Shown here: piece after piece, positions 45,464-56,443 of the stretch
Position numbering within the stretch: position 1 is the first letter of the stretch
Layout of the letters: the number at the start of each line of letters is the position of its first letter
DNA from: an uncultured Spirochaetota bacterium
Lineage (GTDB): Bacteria > Spirochaetota > Spirochaetia > JAFGXN01
Assembly (NCBI GenBank): GCA_944388995.1
Contig: CALXKN010000002.1
Location: 62,001-126,000, forward strand
DNA: 64,000 nucleotides
Reading direction: 5' to 3'
Program-made: the position numbers and the translations under genes
Notes under the pieces: model-generated
The model's input: the letters and a program-made list of their open reading frames with translations, nothing else
Databases searched by the model: none
What the model was told of the DNA's origin: nothing

Positions 45464-46131
45464 ACGCCGTTTTTCTCCAAGCCCGGCTGAATTCGAGCCG
45501 CCTCCCGGGAAAAGCGCTCATGCTCCTTGAAGGAATTCCGCTGATCGAGTGGTGTATGCGGCGGCTGAAAGCGGCGGAGGCGCAGGATTTCGTGCTTCTG
45601 ACGTGCGAACGCGACGCCGGACGGTTGAGGCCTTCGGCGGAGCGCTGCGGTTTTACGCTTTTCACCGGTTCCGAAGACGATGTGCTGAACCGGTTTGCCT
45701 CGGCGGTGCTTTACTTTAAACCCGACATGATTCTCCGGGCAACGGGCGACAACCCGTTCGTGTCGCCGTTTTTGGCAGGAGAAACGGTCCGCCTTGCCGC
45801 CTCCGCCCGCGCCGATTACGCCGTCCTGAAAAACATTCCGGTCGGTTCTTCGGTCGAAGCGGTTGCCGCCGAAGCGCTGCTGAAAGCGGCTGTCCGGGCG
45901 GAGGACGCCTACGAACACGAACACGTTACCCCGTACCTTTACCGTCACCCCGAAACCTTCCGCGTCGTCAGCGGCGAAGCGCCTCCCGGCTATCGGTCGC
46001 CTTTATCGGTGACCGTCGATACCGAAGACGACTTCCGCCGCGTTTCGGCGTGGGCGGCGGGCCGGACTCCCGAAACATTTTCTCTTTCGGAATTAATCAG
46101 GACTCACTCCGCTGCGGACGGTGAAAAATGA
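45460..46131 (+). CDS. SpsF-like cytidylyltransferase
   Basis: 223 residues. The start M-N-A-V-F-L-Q-A-R-L-N-S-S-R-L-P-G-K-A matches the nucleotide-binding loop of the SpsF/NeuA/KdsB family, followed by ILRATGDNPFVSP (metal-site Asp) and S-V-E-A-V. The family makes CMP-sugars from CTP and an acidic sugar. The ATG overlaps the previous stop (ATGA), and the next gene starts in the same way. With SpsG-like and SpsE-like genes nearby, it fits a CMP-activated nonulosonate-type sugar. Confidence 0.82.
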   Translation: MNAVFLQARLNSSRLPGKALMLLEGIPLIEWCMRRLKAAEAQDFVLLTCERDAGRLRPSAERCGFTLFTGSEDDVLNRFASAVLYFKPDMILRATGDNPFVSPFLAGETVRLAASARADYAVLKNIPVGSSVEAVAAEALLKAAVRAEDAYEHEHVTPYLYRHPETFRVVSGEAPPGYRSPLSVTVDTEDDFRRVSAWAAGRTPETFSLSELIRTHSAADGEK

Positions 46132-47831
46132 TTCTGCTGATTCCGACCCTGAAAAAAGGGCGCGGCAGCGGTCACCTGAAACGAATGCTGCGGCTCCATC
46201 GCCGTCTGCCCGGCTCTTCAATTTATCTCGAACGCAATGACAACCCGGTTTGGTTTCCGTTTTTCGACGACTGCCGGGCGGATGTGACCGTCGGAAAAGT
46301 GCCGTCCGAAACCTCAGCTGCGGTTTTTGATTCGTTTCGAACCGTTGCGAAGCAGCTGAAGACGCTTCCGTCCGAAACGATCCGCATCGGTATCGACGAA
46401 GGCGGCCGCTTTCGTTCGCGTTTTGATTACCTGATCGATATTCTGCCCTCCGTCCGCGGAAGGGAAAAACCCAATTACGAATCCCTGTCGCTTTTAAACC
46501 GGGAAGATTTCAAAAAACGGCGGCGAAAAACCGTGCGTTCGATTTTAGTCTCTTTCGGCGGCGAAGATGCGGCAGAATTGACAAGAAAAACCGCAGAGTT
46601 CCTGATTTCTGCCGGATGGGACCGCCGTTATTCCATCACTGTTCTCTCTCCTCGATTGAACCCGGATCATTATCCGACAATGAACATTCTTCCTCGCGTC
46701 AAAGATTTGGCAAGCTGTATCACCGACTGGGATTTGGTTTTGACCCATTTCGGTCTGACAGCCTTTGAGGCGTTGTTTCAAAACGTTTCGGTTTTACTGA
46801 TCAATCCGACTCGTTACCATCGCCGGCTGACTCGGAAAGCAGGACTGCCGGAAGCGGGGCTTTGTCGTCCCGATGAAGCTCTTCTGAATGAATGGCTCTC
46901 TCATCCCGAAGCGATTCCAGCGCCTCTTTCGGAGCTGACACAATCGGGTTTCGTCACATTGAGCGGTTTTTTTGCTGCCAGGGAATTTTCCGGCTCTCCG
47001 ACATGTCCCGTGTGCGGGAAAAGAGGAAAGGCTGTTTTTCGCTCTTCGACGAAAACCGTTTATCACTGCCGTCGGTGTTCTCTTTTTTACGAGTTGTTAT
47101 GGAAAAAACCGGAGAAACGGTACGATAAAGACTATTTTTTTCAAGAGTACAGCCAATCTTACGGAAAAACGTATTTGGAAGATTTTGATTCGATTAAAGA
47201 GAACGGTTTTTTGCGGCTGAAGGAAATCGAACGGCTGATGCCGCCGAAATTCGAAGTCAAACGACGGCTTCTTGATGTCGGCTGTGCTTACGGACCTTTT
47301 TTGCAGGCGGCCGCCGAAAAAGGGTGGGATGTGTGCGGCTGCGAGGTTTGCGGCGAAGCGGCCGGCTATGTCGAAAAAAATCTGCGGCTGCCGGTGCGTT
47401 CCGTCTCTTTTGAAGATTACCCCGAGTCGGGACTGAAATTTGACGCTGTTGTCATGTGGTTCGTTATCGAGCATTTTGAGAAGTTGGATGAAATTCTGAA
47501 AAAGGTTTCGCGTATTTCGGCTTCGAACGGAGTGTTTGCGTTTTCGACACCGAACGGCAGCGGATGGTCGCGGCGAAAATCGCTTAAAAAATTTCTGGAA
47601 CGCAGTCCCGAAGACCATTACACGATTCTGACGCCGCGCGGCGTGCGGAAAATTTTAAGACGTTACGGGTACCGCGTCCGGAAAATTCGGATGACCGGTA
47701 TTCATCCCGAACGGATTTTTTCCGATCGAGGTGCGGATTCTTTCCCGACTCCGATTTACCGAATTCTGTGCACCGTTTTTCGGATTTTGAGATGGGGGGA
47801 TACATTTGAAGTGTATGCGCAGAAAAAGTGA
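46128..47831 (+). CDS. fusion of SpsG/PseG-like protein with zinc-ribbon SAM methyltransferase
   Basis: 567 residues. Residues 1-280 are GT-B-like and close to PseG/SpsG: G-S-G-H-L-K-R at the N-terminus, VSFGGEDAAELTRKTAEFL, DLVLTHFGLTAFEALFQN. PseG hydrolyses UDP from a diacetamido sugar; SpsG belongs to the same fold family. A four-Cys zinc ribbon follows (CPVCGK ... YHCRRC, about 292-315). Residues 370-567 are a class I methyltransferase with V-G-C-A-Y-G-P-F and VVMWFVIEHF. The two halves usually occur as separate proteins. It overlaps both neighbours. Likely role: forming and methylating a surface-sugar precursor; the order of steps is unknown. Confidence 0.75.
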   Translation: MILLIPTLKKGRGSGHLKRMLRLHRRLPGSSIYLERNDNPVWFPFFDDCRADVTVGKVPSETSAAVFDSFRTVAKQLKTLPSETIRIGIDEGGRFRSRFDYLIDILPSVRGREKPNYESLSLLNREDFKKRRRKTVRSILVSFGGEDAAELTRKTAEFLISAGWDRRYSITVLSPRLNPDHYPTMNILPRVKDLASCITDWDLVLTHFGLTAFEALFQNVSVLLINPTRYHRRLTRKAGLPEAGLCRPDEALLNEWLSHPEAIPAPLSELTQSGFVTLSGFFAAREFSGSPTCPVCGKRGKAVFRSSTKTVYHCRRCSLFYELLWKKPEKRYDKDYFFQEYSQSYGKTYLEDFDSIKENGFLRLKEIERLMPPKFEVKRRLLDVGCAYGPFLQAAAEKGWDVCGCEVCGEAAGYVEKNLRLPVRSVSFEDYPESGLKFDAVVMWFVIEHFEKLDEILKKVSRISASNGVFAFSTPNGSGWSRRKSLKKFLERSPEDHYTILTPRGVRKILRRYGYRVRKIRMTGIHPERIFSDRGADSFPTPIYRILCTVFRILRWGDTFEVYAQKK

Positions 47832-49420
47832 TATTTTCCCTCTTGCGGAAGAGCGGATACGGGTTCCGTCTGAAAAGAAAACCGTATTGATTCTCGGCTG
47901 CGGTCTTTTGCAGCGCCCGGCGATTGAAACCGCCGCCGCATTCGGTTGGACGGTCGTCGGCTTTGACGGCAATCCGAATGCTGAAGCGGCCTCTCTCTGT
48001 GATCAATTCGAAACGGTCGACATCAGCGATACCGAAGCGGTTGTTTCCGCCGCTCAGACCATTGCCGAACGGCTGCCGATCGACGGAGTTTTCACTGCTG
48101 GTACTGATTTTTCGTACAGCGTTGCCGTTACTGCTGAACGGCTCGGTCTGCCGGGACTTCCTCCGACGGTTGCTTTTCGCGCTTCCCACAAAGATGCCAT
48201 GCGCGAATGTTTTTTGCAAAACGGAGTCTCTTCGCCGGCATTTGTGACGGCGGCTTCTCCCGCACAAAGTAGTGAAGCGCGGAAGCTGCCGTTGCCGCTG
48301 GTTGTCAAGCCGGTTGACAACATGGGCGGCCGCGGAACCGTCCGCATCGATCGTTATGAAGATCTGTCGGCAGCGGTCGAAGAAGCACTGAAATTTTCTC
48401 GAACAAAAACCGCTGTTATTGAAGAGTTTATCGACGGTCCCGAATTCAGCTTAGACGGAATCGTGCAAAACGGAAAACTGATCGTTACCGGGTTCGCCGA
48501 TCGAATCATTTGCTTTCCGCCGTATTTTATCGAAACCGGACACACCATGCCGACAGCTGCCTCTGCCGAAATTCGCTCCGCCGTGATTGCTGAATTCGAA
48601 AAAGCGGTCGCTGCTCTGGGTATTCGCGACGGCGCAGCCAAAGGAGACATTAAATACTCTCCGTCGCGGAAAAAAGCTGTCGTCGGAGAGGTGGCGGCGC
48701 GGCTTTCGGGTGGTTTTATGTCGGGATGGACCTACCCTTATGCATCGGGAATCAACGTTACCGCTGCGGCGCTGCGGGTGGCTGTCGGATTGCCTGCTGC
48801 GTTGCCGCGCACCGAAAAACGGCGAGTCTCCGCCGAGCGGGCGTTTTTATCGGTTCCTGGTGAAGTTGTTTGCGTGGAGGGGCTTTGCTATGCGATGAAA
48901 ATTCGCGGTGTCAGGCACGTGTTTTTACGCGTCAAATCAGGCGGCCGCGTTCGGTTTCCTCGGAATAATGTCGAAAAGTGCGGTAACGTTATTTCCGTTT
49001 CCCGCAGCCGCCGCAAAGCGGTGTGCGCCGCTGAAAAAGCCGCTGAAACGATTTTTGTTCGACTCAAACCGGGCGACCCCGAAACGGAAGCGTATCTGAT
49101 TTACGGAAAAGGCGTTTTTGCGCCGCGTTTTACTCTCCGTAAAGCTCCTGCATATCAATTTTTTTACAAAAAAAGAGAAGAAAATTTTTCCGACCTCTTG
49201 ATTTCATTCAGTCAAGAGCCGTTATTCATAGAAGAAAAGGATGATGCGGCATTCCGCGGCGGATTGAAACGTCTGAAACGGATGCGCATTTTTGCGGGGG
49301 AGAAAAAGGCAAACCTGATTCTAGGGGAACTGTTTTACCGCGTTTATTTGCGCGGCGGCGTGCAGGGAGCCGTTTGGCTGGCGGATACCGTCAGACATTT
49401 TTTTAAACTGGGGATATTGG

Positions 49421-50461
<1,041 letters not shown>

Positions 50462-50466
50462 AAAGG

Positions 50467-50991
50467 ATGAACGGAATAAAACGGAAGCGGCGCTTTTTCC
50501 GGAAAGAGGTTCTCTATTCGAAGCGGTTCCTGATTGCGGTTTCGGCCGCAACGGTGCTTCTGTTTGCGATTTCGGCCGTTCCGTTTATTGTGCGAACCGT
50601 TACGAGGCAGGAGTTTATCTTAACTTTTCCGAATCGGGACGGAAGTGAATTTTACCGGGAAGTCCGGTTAGCGCCCCGTTTTGATTCGCCTCGGGATCGT
50701 GTTGAAGAGCTTGTTAATCAACTGATTCAAGGCTCTGTGTTGTTGGATCCGTACCCGATTTTTCCGTACACAACGCGGGTAAATCAGGTCGCAGTTACGG
50801 AGGACGGTATTTTGATTGACCTCTCTTCGGAAGCTGCCGAAACGAAACTGCCGATTGAATCGGCAATGGAATTGGTAAAAAAGAACATTTCGGATAATTT
50901 TTCCGGATATGATTCAGTAACGGTAACGGTCAACGGGAACGATCCCGTTGTTGTTAATAAATTATTGGAAGAGAAAGATTCGGAACATTAG
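50467..50991 (+). CDS. GerMN-domain membrane protein
   Basis: 174 residues: a basic cytosolic start (KRKRRFFRK), one transmembrane segment (about 22-45), then a periplasmic GerMN-like domain (FPNRDGSEFYREVR, RVEELVNQLIQGS, VNQVAVTEDGILIDLSSEAA). GerMN domains occur beside peptidoglycan amidases in many bacteria and may bind wall or partner proteins; the neighbouring amidase ends 5 bp upstream. Not a spore gene here despite the domain name. The same small gene lies between amidase and flaA in T. pallidum as I recall. Confidence 0.75.
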   Translation: MNGIKRKRRFFRKEVLYSKRFLIAVSAATVLLFAISAVPFIVRTVTRQEFILTFPNRDGSEFYREVRLAPRFDSPRDRVEELVNQLIQGSVLLDPYPIFPYTTRVNQVAVTEDGILIDLSSEAAETKLPIESAMELVKKNISDNFSGYDSVTVTVNGNDPVVVNKLLEEKDSEH

Positions 50992-51000
50992 GAGGTTTTT

Positions 51001-52119
51001 ATGAAAAACAAATTCTTTCTTTTTATTCTCGTTTTCTTTTTGTCGGGCTCATTGACATTCGCGCAGGAGGCGCCGGTCGAGACCGAAACGGAAGAAACAA
51101 CAGCGGAGCAGTCGGCTGATCAGACGGCTGAAGCGGAAGCTGCCGAAACGGAGGATGCGGCTGACGAAGCCGGAACCGAAACTGCTGAAGCTGAAGAAGG
51201 TGCCGAAGGCGAAGCGCACAAAGCGACTTTGCTGGACTTTTCGCTTTTGACGGCGGGAGAAGAAGACGGTCAGAACCCCGATACGATTATCGAGTTGGCC
51301 GATTATTCCACCTACGCCCTGTCGGAAGAGGAGAGGGCTGAATTTGACGTTTCTCTGGCTATCGAGCAGTGGTCGGTCAAACTGAACTCTTCCGCCGCCT
51401 TCCCCGATACCATTGCCAAATCAATGGTAAAGGAAGTGGAAGTGACCGATGCGGAAACGGTTTTCGGCAATGAAAAACTGGGCGTCGAAAATCCGGGTAA
51501 GGTTTTGGGTGTCCGCGCGAATTTCCCGCAGGGAAGCCGCTATGCATATGCCGATATCGTTCCTCCGTTTGAGATTCCCGTTTACTACAAAAAACCGGGA
51601 ACCGATGAGTATATGTTTCAGAACGGACGCGGAGCCATTGATAACGTGCGCTATATCAAAAAGATCTCAGCCGTTGTCTGCGGCCGTAATTACCCGCATA
51701 AGCTGCAGGTTGTTTTGCGCGATTCCGATTACAATGAAAAGGTTTACACAATCGGGGATTTCAATTTTACCGGCTGGCAGAGATTGGAGTGGGAAAACCC
51801 CAATTATATCGTCAATGTCAAAAACCGCGATTTGAAAAAAGAGCCGACCTATCCGATGCTGAACCGCAGCTGGAAAGTCATTGCTTTACGGATTGTGAAG
51901 GATATTCAGCATGAAGGCGGCGATTTCATCGGTTACATCAAACAGATTGATATCGAATATGATAAAGATGTCATTGAGCGCAATCTCGATATTGATGACG
52001 ATGCCTACTGGAACATTGTCTCTGATTACAATGATTTTATGAGCGATTACAACTTCTCCCGTCTCGGTGAACAGTTGACGCTCGAATACATTGAAAAACA
52101 GAGAATGAACCAAAACTGA
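51001..52119 (+). CDS. flaA: flagellar filament outer-layer protein FlaA
   Basis: The sheath protein around the FlaB core of spirochaete periplasmic flagella. 372 residues with signal peptide MKNKFFLFILVFFLSGSLTFA. The body matches FlaA: KVLGVRANFPQGSRYAYADIVPPFEIP, AIDNVRYIKKISAVVCGRNYPHKLQVVLRDSDY, FTGWQRLEWENPNYI, W-K-V-I-A-L-R-I-V-K-D. Unusual is an Ala/Glu/Thr-rich acidic stretch at about 23-73 between signal and body. AGGAGG lies five bases upstream. It sits between the amidase/GerMN pair and the chemotaxis operon, so motility parts are grouped. Confidence 0.96.
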   Translation: MKNKFFLFILVFFLSGSLTFAQEAPVETETEETTAEQSADQTAEAEAAETEDAADEAGTETAEAEEGAEGEAHKATLLDFSLLTAGEEDGQNPDTIIELADYSTYALSEEERAEFDVSLAIEQWSVKLNSSAAFPDTIAKSMVKEVEVTDAETVFGNEKLGVENPGKVLGVRANFPQGSRYAYADIVPPFEIPVYYKKPGTDEYMFQNGRGAIDNVRYIKKISAVVCGRNYPHKLQVVLRDSDYNEKVYTIGDFNFTGWQRLEWENPNYIVNVKNRDLKKEPTYPMLNRSWKVIALRIVKDIQHEGGDFIGYIKQIDIEYDKDVIERNLDIDDDAYWNIVSDYNDFMSDYNFSRLGEQLTLEYIEKQRMNQN

Positions 52120-52141
52120 ACGGCGCCCGACGGGACAAAAA

Positions 52142-54499
52142 ATGAGCGATTACCTTGATCCGAATAACGAAGAACTGTTAAACGACTTCTTTGAGGAAGC
52201 CGCCATTCAGATCGAGCAACTGGAGCAGAATATTCTGGTTCTGGAAAACGATGCAACGGATAAGGATTGCATTGACGAACTGTTCCGCGCCGCCCATACG
52301 TTGAAAGGGGCGGCCGCGACAGTCGCCATTACAGAACTGGCGGAACTGACGCATGCGCTCGAAGACGTTTTGGACGGAATCCGGGAAGGACGTCAGAGCG
52401 TAACAAGGCCGGTTGTCGATGCGTTGCTGGTGGCCGTTGATGTGATTAAGTCGATGGTTGAATGCCGCATGGAAGGTTCCGTTTATGAAGATCAAGGTGT
52501 CGAAGAGCTGAAGACAAAATTACATAATCTGACGGGAGGGACGGAAGCCGGCTTGTCGGCGCCTCCCGTCGTTTCTTCCCAAACGGCTGCCGCGGCCGAT
52601 GACGCTGCGCCCGAACCGGCGCTGGATGAGGATGAATGGGAAGAGCTGCTGGAGCTTTTGGAAGGAGATCAAAAGCTCTACCAGGTGCGCGTTTTCTTCG
52701 ACGAATCCGCGCTGATGAATACCATCGGCGGAATTCAGGTCTATGCAGCGCTGAAAAACGAAGGAACGATTTTAAAGACCACTCCCGATTTTGAAGCGCT
52801 GAACGAAGATGTGTTTTATCCCGATGTTTTTTATTTTGTGGCCAGCTCTGCCGGTCGGGATGAAATTATGGATTTGGTCTCTATTACGGATGTGACGACC
52901 GGCGCTCAAATTTCAGAATTGAACGAAGAAGCGTTCGAGCATTTCCGCTCCGCGCATACGGAAGCGGCCGCCGCCCCCGTTCAAAAACAGGAAAACAAAG
53001 CGCCCGCCGCTTCGGAAGCGGCGCCGGAAGCGGCGGCTTCCGAAGCGAAACAAAAACCCAAAACCGAGACTGACGCCGATAAGAAAAATAAGAAACAGAG
53101 TCAGTCGTCGATTTTACGGGTCGATTCCAAAAAAATCGACAGTCTGCTGAACATGATCAGCGAATCGGTTATCAACAAGTCAACCATCAATCAGGTCAGC
53201 GACGTTTATCATCAGCTGATCGGCGATTTCCGCTCTTTGAACTCGAAGATGGAAACCGAGGTGACCGCTCTTCTTGATACAATGGACGATTACTCTGCCG
53301 TTGACGGTACCGATAAAGAAGTACTTGATCAATTACGGCGGTTCAGGGAACGTTGCGCCGAATTGTTTGATTCTTACGATCACTTCGAAGATAAATTCAA
53401 AAAAAATGCCGACGATTTGAAAAATTCCACTCAAAAGTTGGCTTTGAATACAAGCAGTCTGCAGGAAGGCATCATGCAGATTCGGATGGTGCCGATTTCA
53501 ACGCTTTTTGCCCGGTTTCCCCGGCTTGTCCGCGATTTGTCCCATTCGCTGAGCAAAAAAACGGATCTGATCCTTGAAGGAGAGGATACCGAGTTGGACA
53601 AATCGATCGTGGAGGATCTGTTGGATCCTCTGATTCACTGTGTCCGCAACTCTTTGGATCACGGTTTGGAGAGCGCCGAAGAACGCGCCGCCGCCGGCAA
53701 ACCGGAAACGGGAACCGTTGTCATGCGCGCCGGCAACGAAGGCAGCATGATCGTTATCGAGGTCAGCGACGACGGCGCCGGAATCGACGCCGAAAAGGTC
53801 AGACAGAAAGCGGTTGAAAAAGGCCTGATTGCGTCCGACGCCGTTCTGAGCGAACAGGAAGTTCACAATCTGATTTTCATGCCCGGTTTCTCAACCTCCG
53901 ATACGGTTTCTTCGATTTCCGGCCGCGGCGTCGGACTGGACGTTGTCCGCACGCAAATCGAAAAGCTGAAAGGAACCATTCAGGTCAATTCGCGCAAAGG
54001 CGCTGGAACGTCGTTTATTATCCGGCTGCCGCTGACGCTGGCTATTATCCAGGGGCTTTTGATCCGCAGCGCCGGTTCCAAATTCGTGATTCCGATCAAT
54101 TCCGTCATTGACAGCCACCGGATTCTGAAAGAGGAGATTAAGCTGATTGAGGGGAAAGAAGTCTTTAAAATCCGGGATGAGCTGATTTATATTTTGAGAC
54201 TGAACCGAATCTTCGGCCTTCCCGAACTCTCCGAAAAGAAAGACGGGGCTTACGAATACATGGTCATTGTCGGTAATGAAGAGCGGAAGATGGGACTGAT
54301 TGTCGATTCGCTGCTGGGCGAGGAGGATGTCGTTATCAAGCCGCTGAAAGATAAATACTCCAAAACCTTCGGAATGGCCGGAGCCACTATTTTGGGCGAC
54401 GGGAGCGTTTCTTTAATCATTGATGTGCAGCAACTGTTGGAACGGATTCACTCTTTTGCAAGCGAATCGGATTTTGCTGTCGCGGAGGAGAGGCGATGA
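52142..54499 (+). CDS. cheA: chemotaxis histidine kinase CheA
   Basis: 785 residues. HPt domain with phospho-acceptor H52 in R-A-A-H-T-L-K-G; a variable P2-like region with an acidic/Ala-rich linker (about 130-330); dimerisation helices; the HATPase core with N box HCVRNSLDHGLE, G1 VSDDGAGID and G2 GRGVGLDVVR; and a C-terminal CheW-like regulatory domain. It receives signals from methyl-accepting receptors and passes phosphate to CheY. The P2 region holds a phrase near residue 175 (YQVRVFFDESALMNTIGGIQV) typical of CheA docking domains in the CheA-CheX-CheY type systems. Its stop overlaps the next ATG (ATGA). Confidence 0.95.
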   Translation: MSDYLDPNNEELLNDFFEEAAIQIEQLEQNILVLENDATDKDCIDELFRAAHTLKGAAATVAITELAELTHALEDVLDGIREGRQSVTRPVVDALLVAVDVIKSMVECRMEGSVYEDQGVEELKTKLHNLTGGTEAGLSAPPVVSSQTAAAADDAAPEPALDEDEWEELLELLEGDQKLYQVRVFFDESALMNTIGGIQVYAALKNEGTILKTTPDFEALNEDVFYPDVFYFVASSAGRDEIMDLVSITDVTTGAQISELNEEAFEHFRSAHTEAAAAPVQKQENKAPAASEAAPEAAASEAKQKPKTETDADKKNKKQSQSSILRVDSKKIDSLLNMISESVINKSTINQVSDVYHQLIGDFRSLNSKMETEVTALLDTMDDYSAVDGTDKEVLDQLRRFRERCAELFDSYDHFEDKFKKNADDLKNSTQKLALNTSSLQEGIMQIRMVPISTLFARFPRLVRDLSHSLSKKTDLILEGEDTELDKSIVEDLLDPLIHCVRNSLDHGLESAEERAAAGKPETGTVVMRAGNEGSMIVIEVSDDGAGIDAEKVRQKAVEKGLIASDAVLSEQEVHNLIFMPGFSTSDTVSSISGRGVGLDVVRTQIEKLKGTIQVNSRKGAGTSFIIRLPLTLAIIQGLLIRSAGSKFVIPINSVIDSHRILKEEIKLIEGKEVFKIRDELIYILRLNRIFGLPELSEKKDGAYEYMVIVGNEERKMGLIVDSLLGEEDVVIKPLKDKYSKTFGMAGATILGDGSVSLIIDVQQLLERIHSFASESDFAVAEERR

Positions 54500-55944
54500 G
54501 CCGAGAGGAAATTGAGTTGAAGGCAGAGGCTTCTTCTGCAGCCGGAAATCCGGAAAACTCCGAACTGAAAATGATTACTTTTACTCTTGCGGATAAAGAT
54601 TACGGAATTGACATCATGCAGGTAAAAGAGATTTCAAGGATGATGGAGTTTACCTATATTCCGAACGCTCCGTTTTATGTGCGCGGAGTTTATAATTTGC
54701 GCGGCGAAATCATCAGTGTCATCGATTTGCGGCTTCTGTTTCATCTGCCGGTTCCCGAAAAAGAGCCTGCCGCTTCGGATGAAGATGTTGAAAATTTGAT
54801 TGTGCTGCAGTTCGGCGATTATTATCTTGGCGTCGTGGTTGACCGCGTGGATAAAGTTTGTTCTGTCCGGGCTGCGGATGTTCAGCCTGTCCATCCTCTT
54901 TTTTCCGATATCAGCATTAAGTATATTAATGGACTGGCGCATTACGACGGACGGTTGTATATTTTATTGAATGTCGGTTTATTGGCGGACAGCGAATCAG
55001 CCGGCGGTTTTATTTCGGCAGTCTCTTCGTCCGATACCGTTAAGCCTGTCGGGCATCGGACTGTCGCTGCCCCGGAAGCGCCGGTTTCGGATGAAGGCAA
55101 AGGAGGGGCGTTGCCTGTGCCTGAGGCGGGTGAAAACGATTGCGAAACGGACAGTGCGGAAATTCCCGAAGGCAGTTTCCCTGAAAGCCGGAGCGATTCC
55201 GTCGGTGAATCGGATAATGAAAAATCTTTTGCCGCTTTTACGGAAGGTCTGGAGACTTTTTGCGGATTTTATATCAACGACTGGAACCGACAGGCGATCC
55301 GCGACATTTTTTTCCGTTACATTGAAGAAAACGGCTCCGCTCCCGTATTCCGGACTGCGGTCGAATACAGTCAGTTAATGCCGTTTCTGAATCCGCAGGA
55401 GGAATCTCTTTGGCCGAACGAGTACTTTGATGCGGTGAAATCGCTGAATCCGGATTTCTCGGGAAAGCATTTCAATGTCTGGAGTTCATGGTGCGGTTAC
55501 GGATACGATGCCTACTCGGTAGCGGCTGCTTTTTTGAGCATTGATGAAAATCTGCCCTTGCGAGTGTGGGCAACGGATGACGATCTTCTGAAAATTTCGA
55601 TGGGGCCGAATCTGACGGTTCAAAATGTTGATCCTGCCACTCCTTTGATTGATTATGTGGAAGAGACAAAAAGCGGTTTCAAATTCAAAAAACTCCTTGC
55701 GGAAAAACTGCTTTTCGAGTATCATAGTATTGAAAACGGGAATCCGTTTCCGAAAATGAAATTTATTGTTGCAAAAGGGAAAATTTCGTATTATAATAAA
55801 GAAACAGCTGGGAAAATTATCGGGGAATTGTATGCAAAGTCGGACAGCGGCAGTTACATTATGACGGCCGATTACGAATCCCTTCCCGAATCGGATTTTC
55901 GTTTGGTTTATTCCGGTTCGATACGGATTTTTCAGCGAATATAA
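54496..55944 (+). CDS. cheW: CheW coupling protein fused to a CheR-like domain
   Basis: 482 residues. Residues about 25-165 are a CheW domain (ITFTLADKDYGIDIMQVKEISR, VYNLRGEIISVIDLRLLF, VVVDRVDKVCSV), the adaptor between CheA and receptors. A charged linker (about 170-245) leads to a CheR-like fold (about 246-482). Its SAM-binding motif reads V-W-S-S-W-C-G-Y-G-Y-D-A-Y-S instead of the usual G-C-S-[ST]-G-E-E-P-Y-S, and the following acidic loop is W-A-T-D-D-D, so methyl transfer is doubtful. A CheW-CheR-like protein is known in Treponema, where it is reported as an array component. Overlaps cheA; followed by cheX. Confidence 0.9.
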   Translation: MSREEIELKAEASSAAGNPENSELKMITFTLADKDYGIDIMQVKEISRMMEFTYIPNAPFYVRGVYNLRGEIISVIDLRLLFHLPVPEKEPAASDEDVENLIVLQFGDYYLGVVVDRVDKVCSVRAADVQPVHPLFSDISIKYINGLAHYDGRLYILLNVGLLADSESAGGFISAVSSSDTVKPVGHRTVAAPEAPVSDEGKGGALPVPEAGENDCETDSAEIPEGSFPESRSDSVGESDNEKSFAAFTEGLETFCGFYINDWNRQAIRDIFFRYIEENGSAPVFRTAVEYSQLMPFLNPQEESLWPNEYFDAVKSLNPDFSGKHFNVWSSWCGYGYDAYSVAAAFLSIDENLPLRVWATDDDLLKISMGPNLTVQNVDPATPLIDYVEETKSGFKFKKLLAEKLLFEYHSIENGNPFPKMKFIVAKGKISYYNKETAGKIIGELYAKSDSGSYIMTADYESLPESDFRLVYSGSIRIFQRI

Positions 55945-55962
55945 ATAAGGAGAAAGTGTTTA

Positions 55963-56427
55963 ATGCGAGTGGAATACGTCAATCCGTTTGTTGAAGCGGC
56001 TTTCAACACTATTAAAACGGTTTTAGGTGTTGATATTGTGCGCGGCAAACTGTATTTAAAAGATACGTCTCAGCCGGTATTGGGTGTTGCCGTTTTGGTC
56101 GGTCTGGCCGGCGACGTCGAGGGCCGCGTGATTTTCGATATGGAGCGGGAGACTGCTCTGAAAATTGCCTCCGATATGAACGGTGAAACTTTGACGGAGA
56201 TGGATGAACTGGTCAAAGCAACTATCATGGAGTTGGGAAATATGATTACGGCGACGGCTGTGACGCGGCTTCAGGATTTGGGCTTTTCATTTGATTTGAC
56301 GCCGCCCGTTTTGTTTTCCGGTGAGAAAATGGAGTTGTCGAATTCCGGTGTTGAAGCGTTAATCGTTCCGGTTGATCTGCCGCAAGGCCGTCTGGAAATT
56401 AATGTTGCCATAAGAGAACGAATCTAA
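55963..56427 (+). CDS. cheX: CheX phosphatase of CheY
   Basis: 154 residues with the CheC/CheX/FliY motif E-x3-N: D-E-L-V-K-A-T-I-M-E-L-G-N-M-I, where Glu and Asn act on phospho-CheY. One such motif is typical of CheX, which works as a dimer. In spirochaetes CheX replaces CheZ to end the tumble/reversal signal. It lies 19 bp after cheW/cheR and 17 bp before cheY, in the order cheA-cheW-cheX-cheY. An A/G-rich ribosome-binding site (AAGGAG) precedes the ATG. Confidence 0.95.
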   Translation: MRVEYVNPFVEAAFNTIKTVLGVDIVRGKLYLKDTSQPVLGVAVLVGLAGDVEGRVIFDMERETALKIASDMNGETLTEMDELVKATIMELGNMITATAVTRLQDLGFSFDLTPPVLFSGEKMELSNSGVEALIVPVDLPQGRLEINVAIRERI

Positions 56428-56443
56428 TTAAGGGAGAGAAAAA

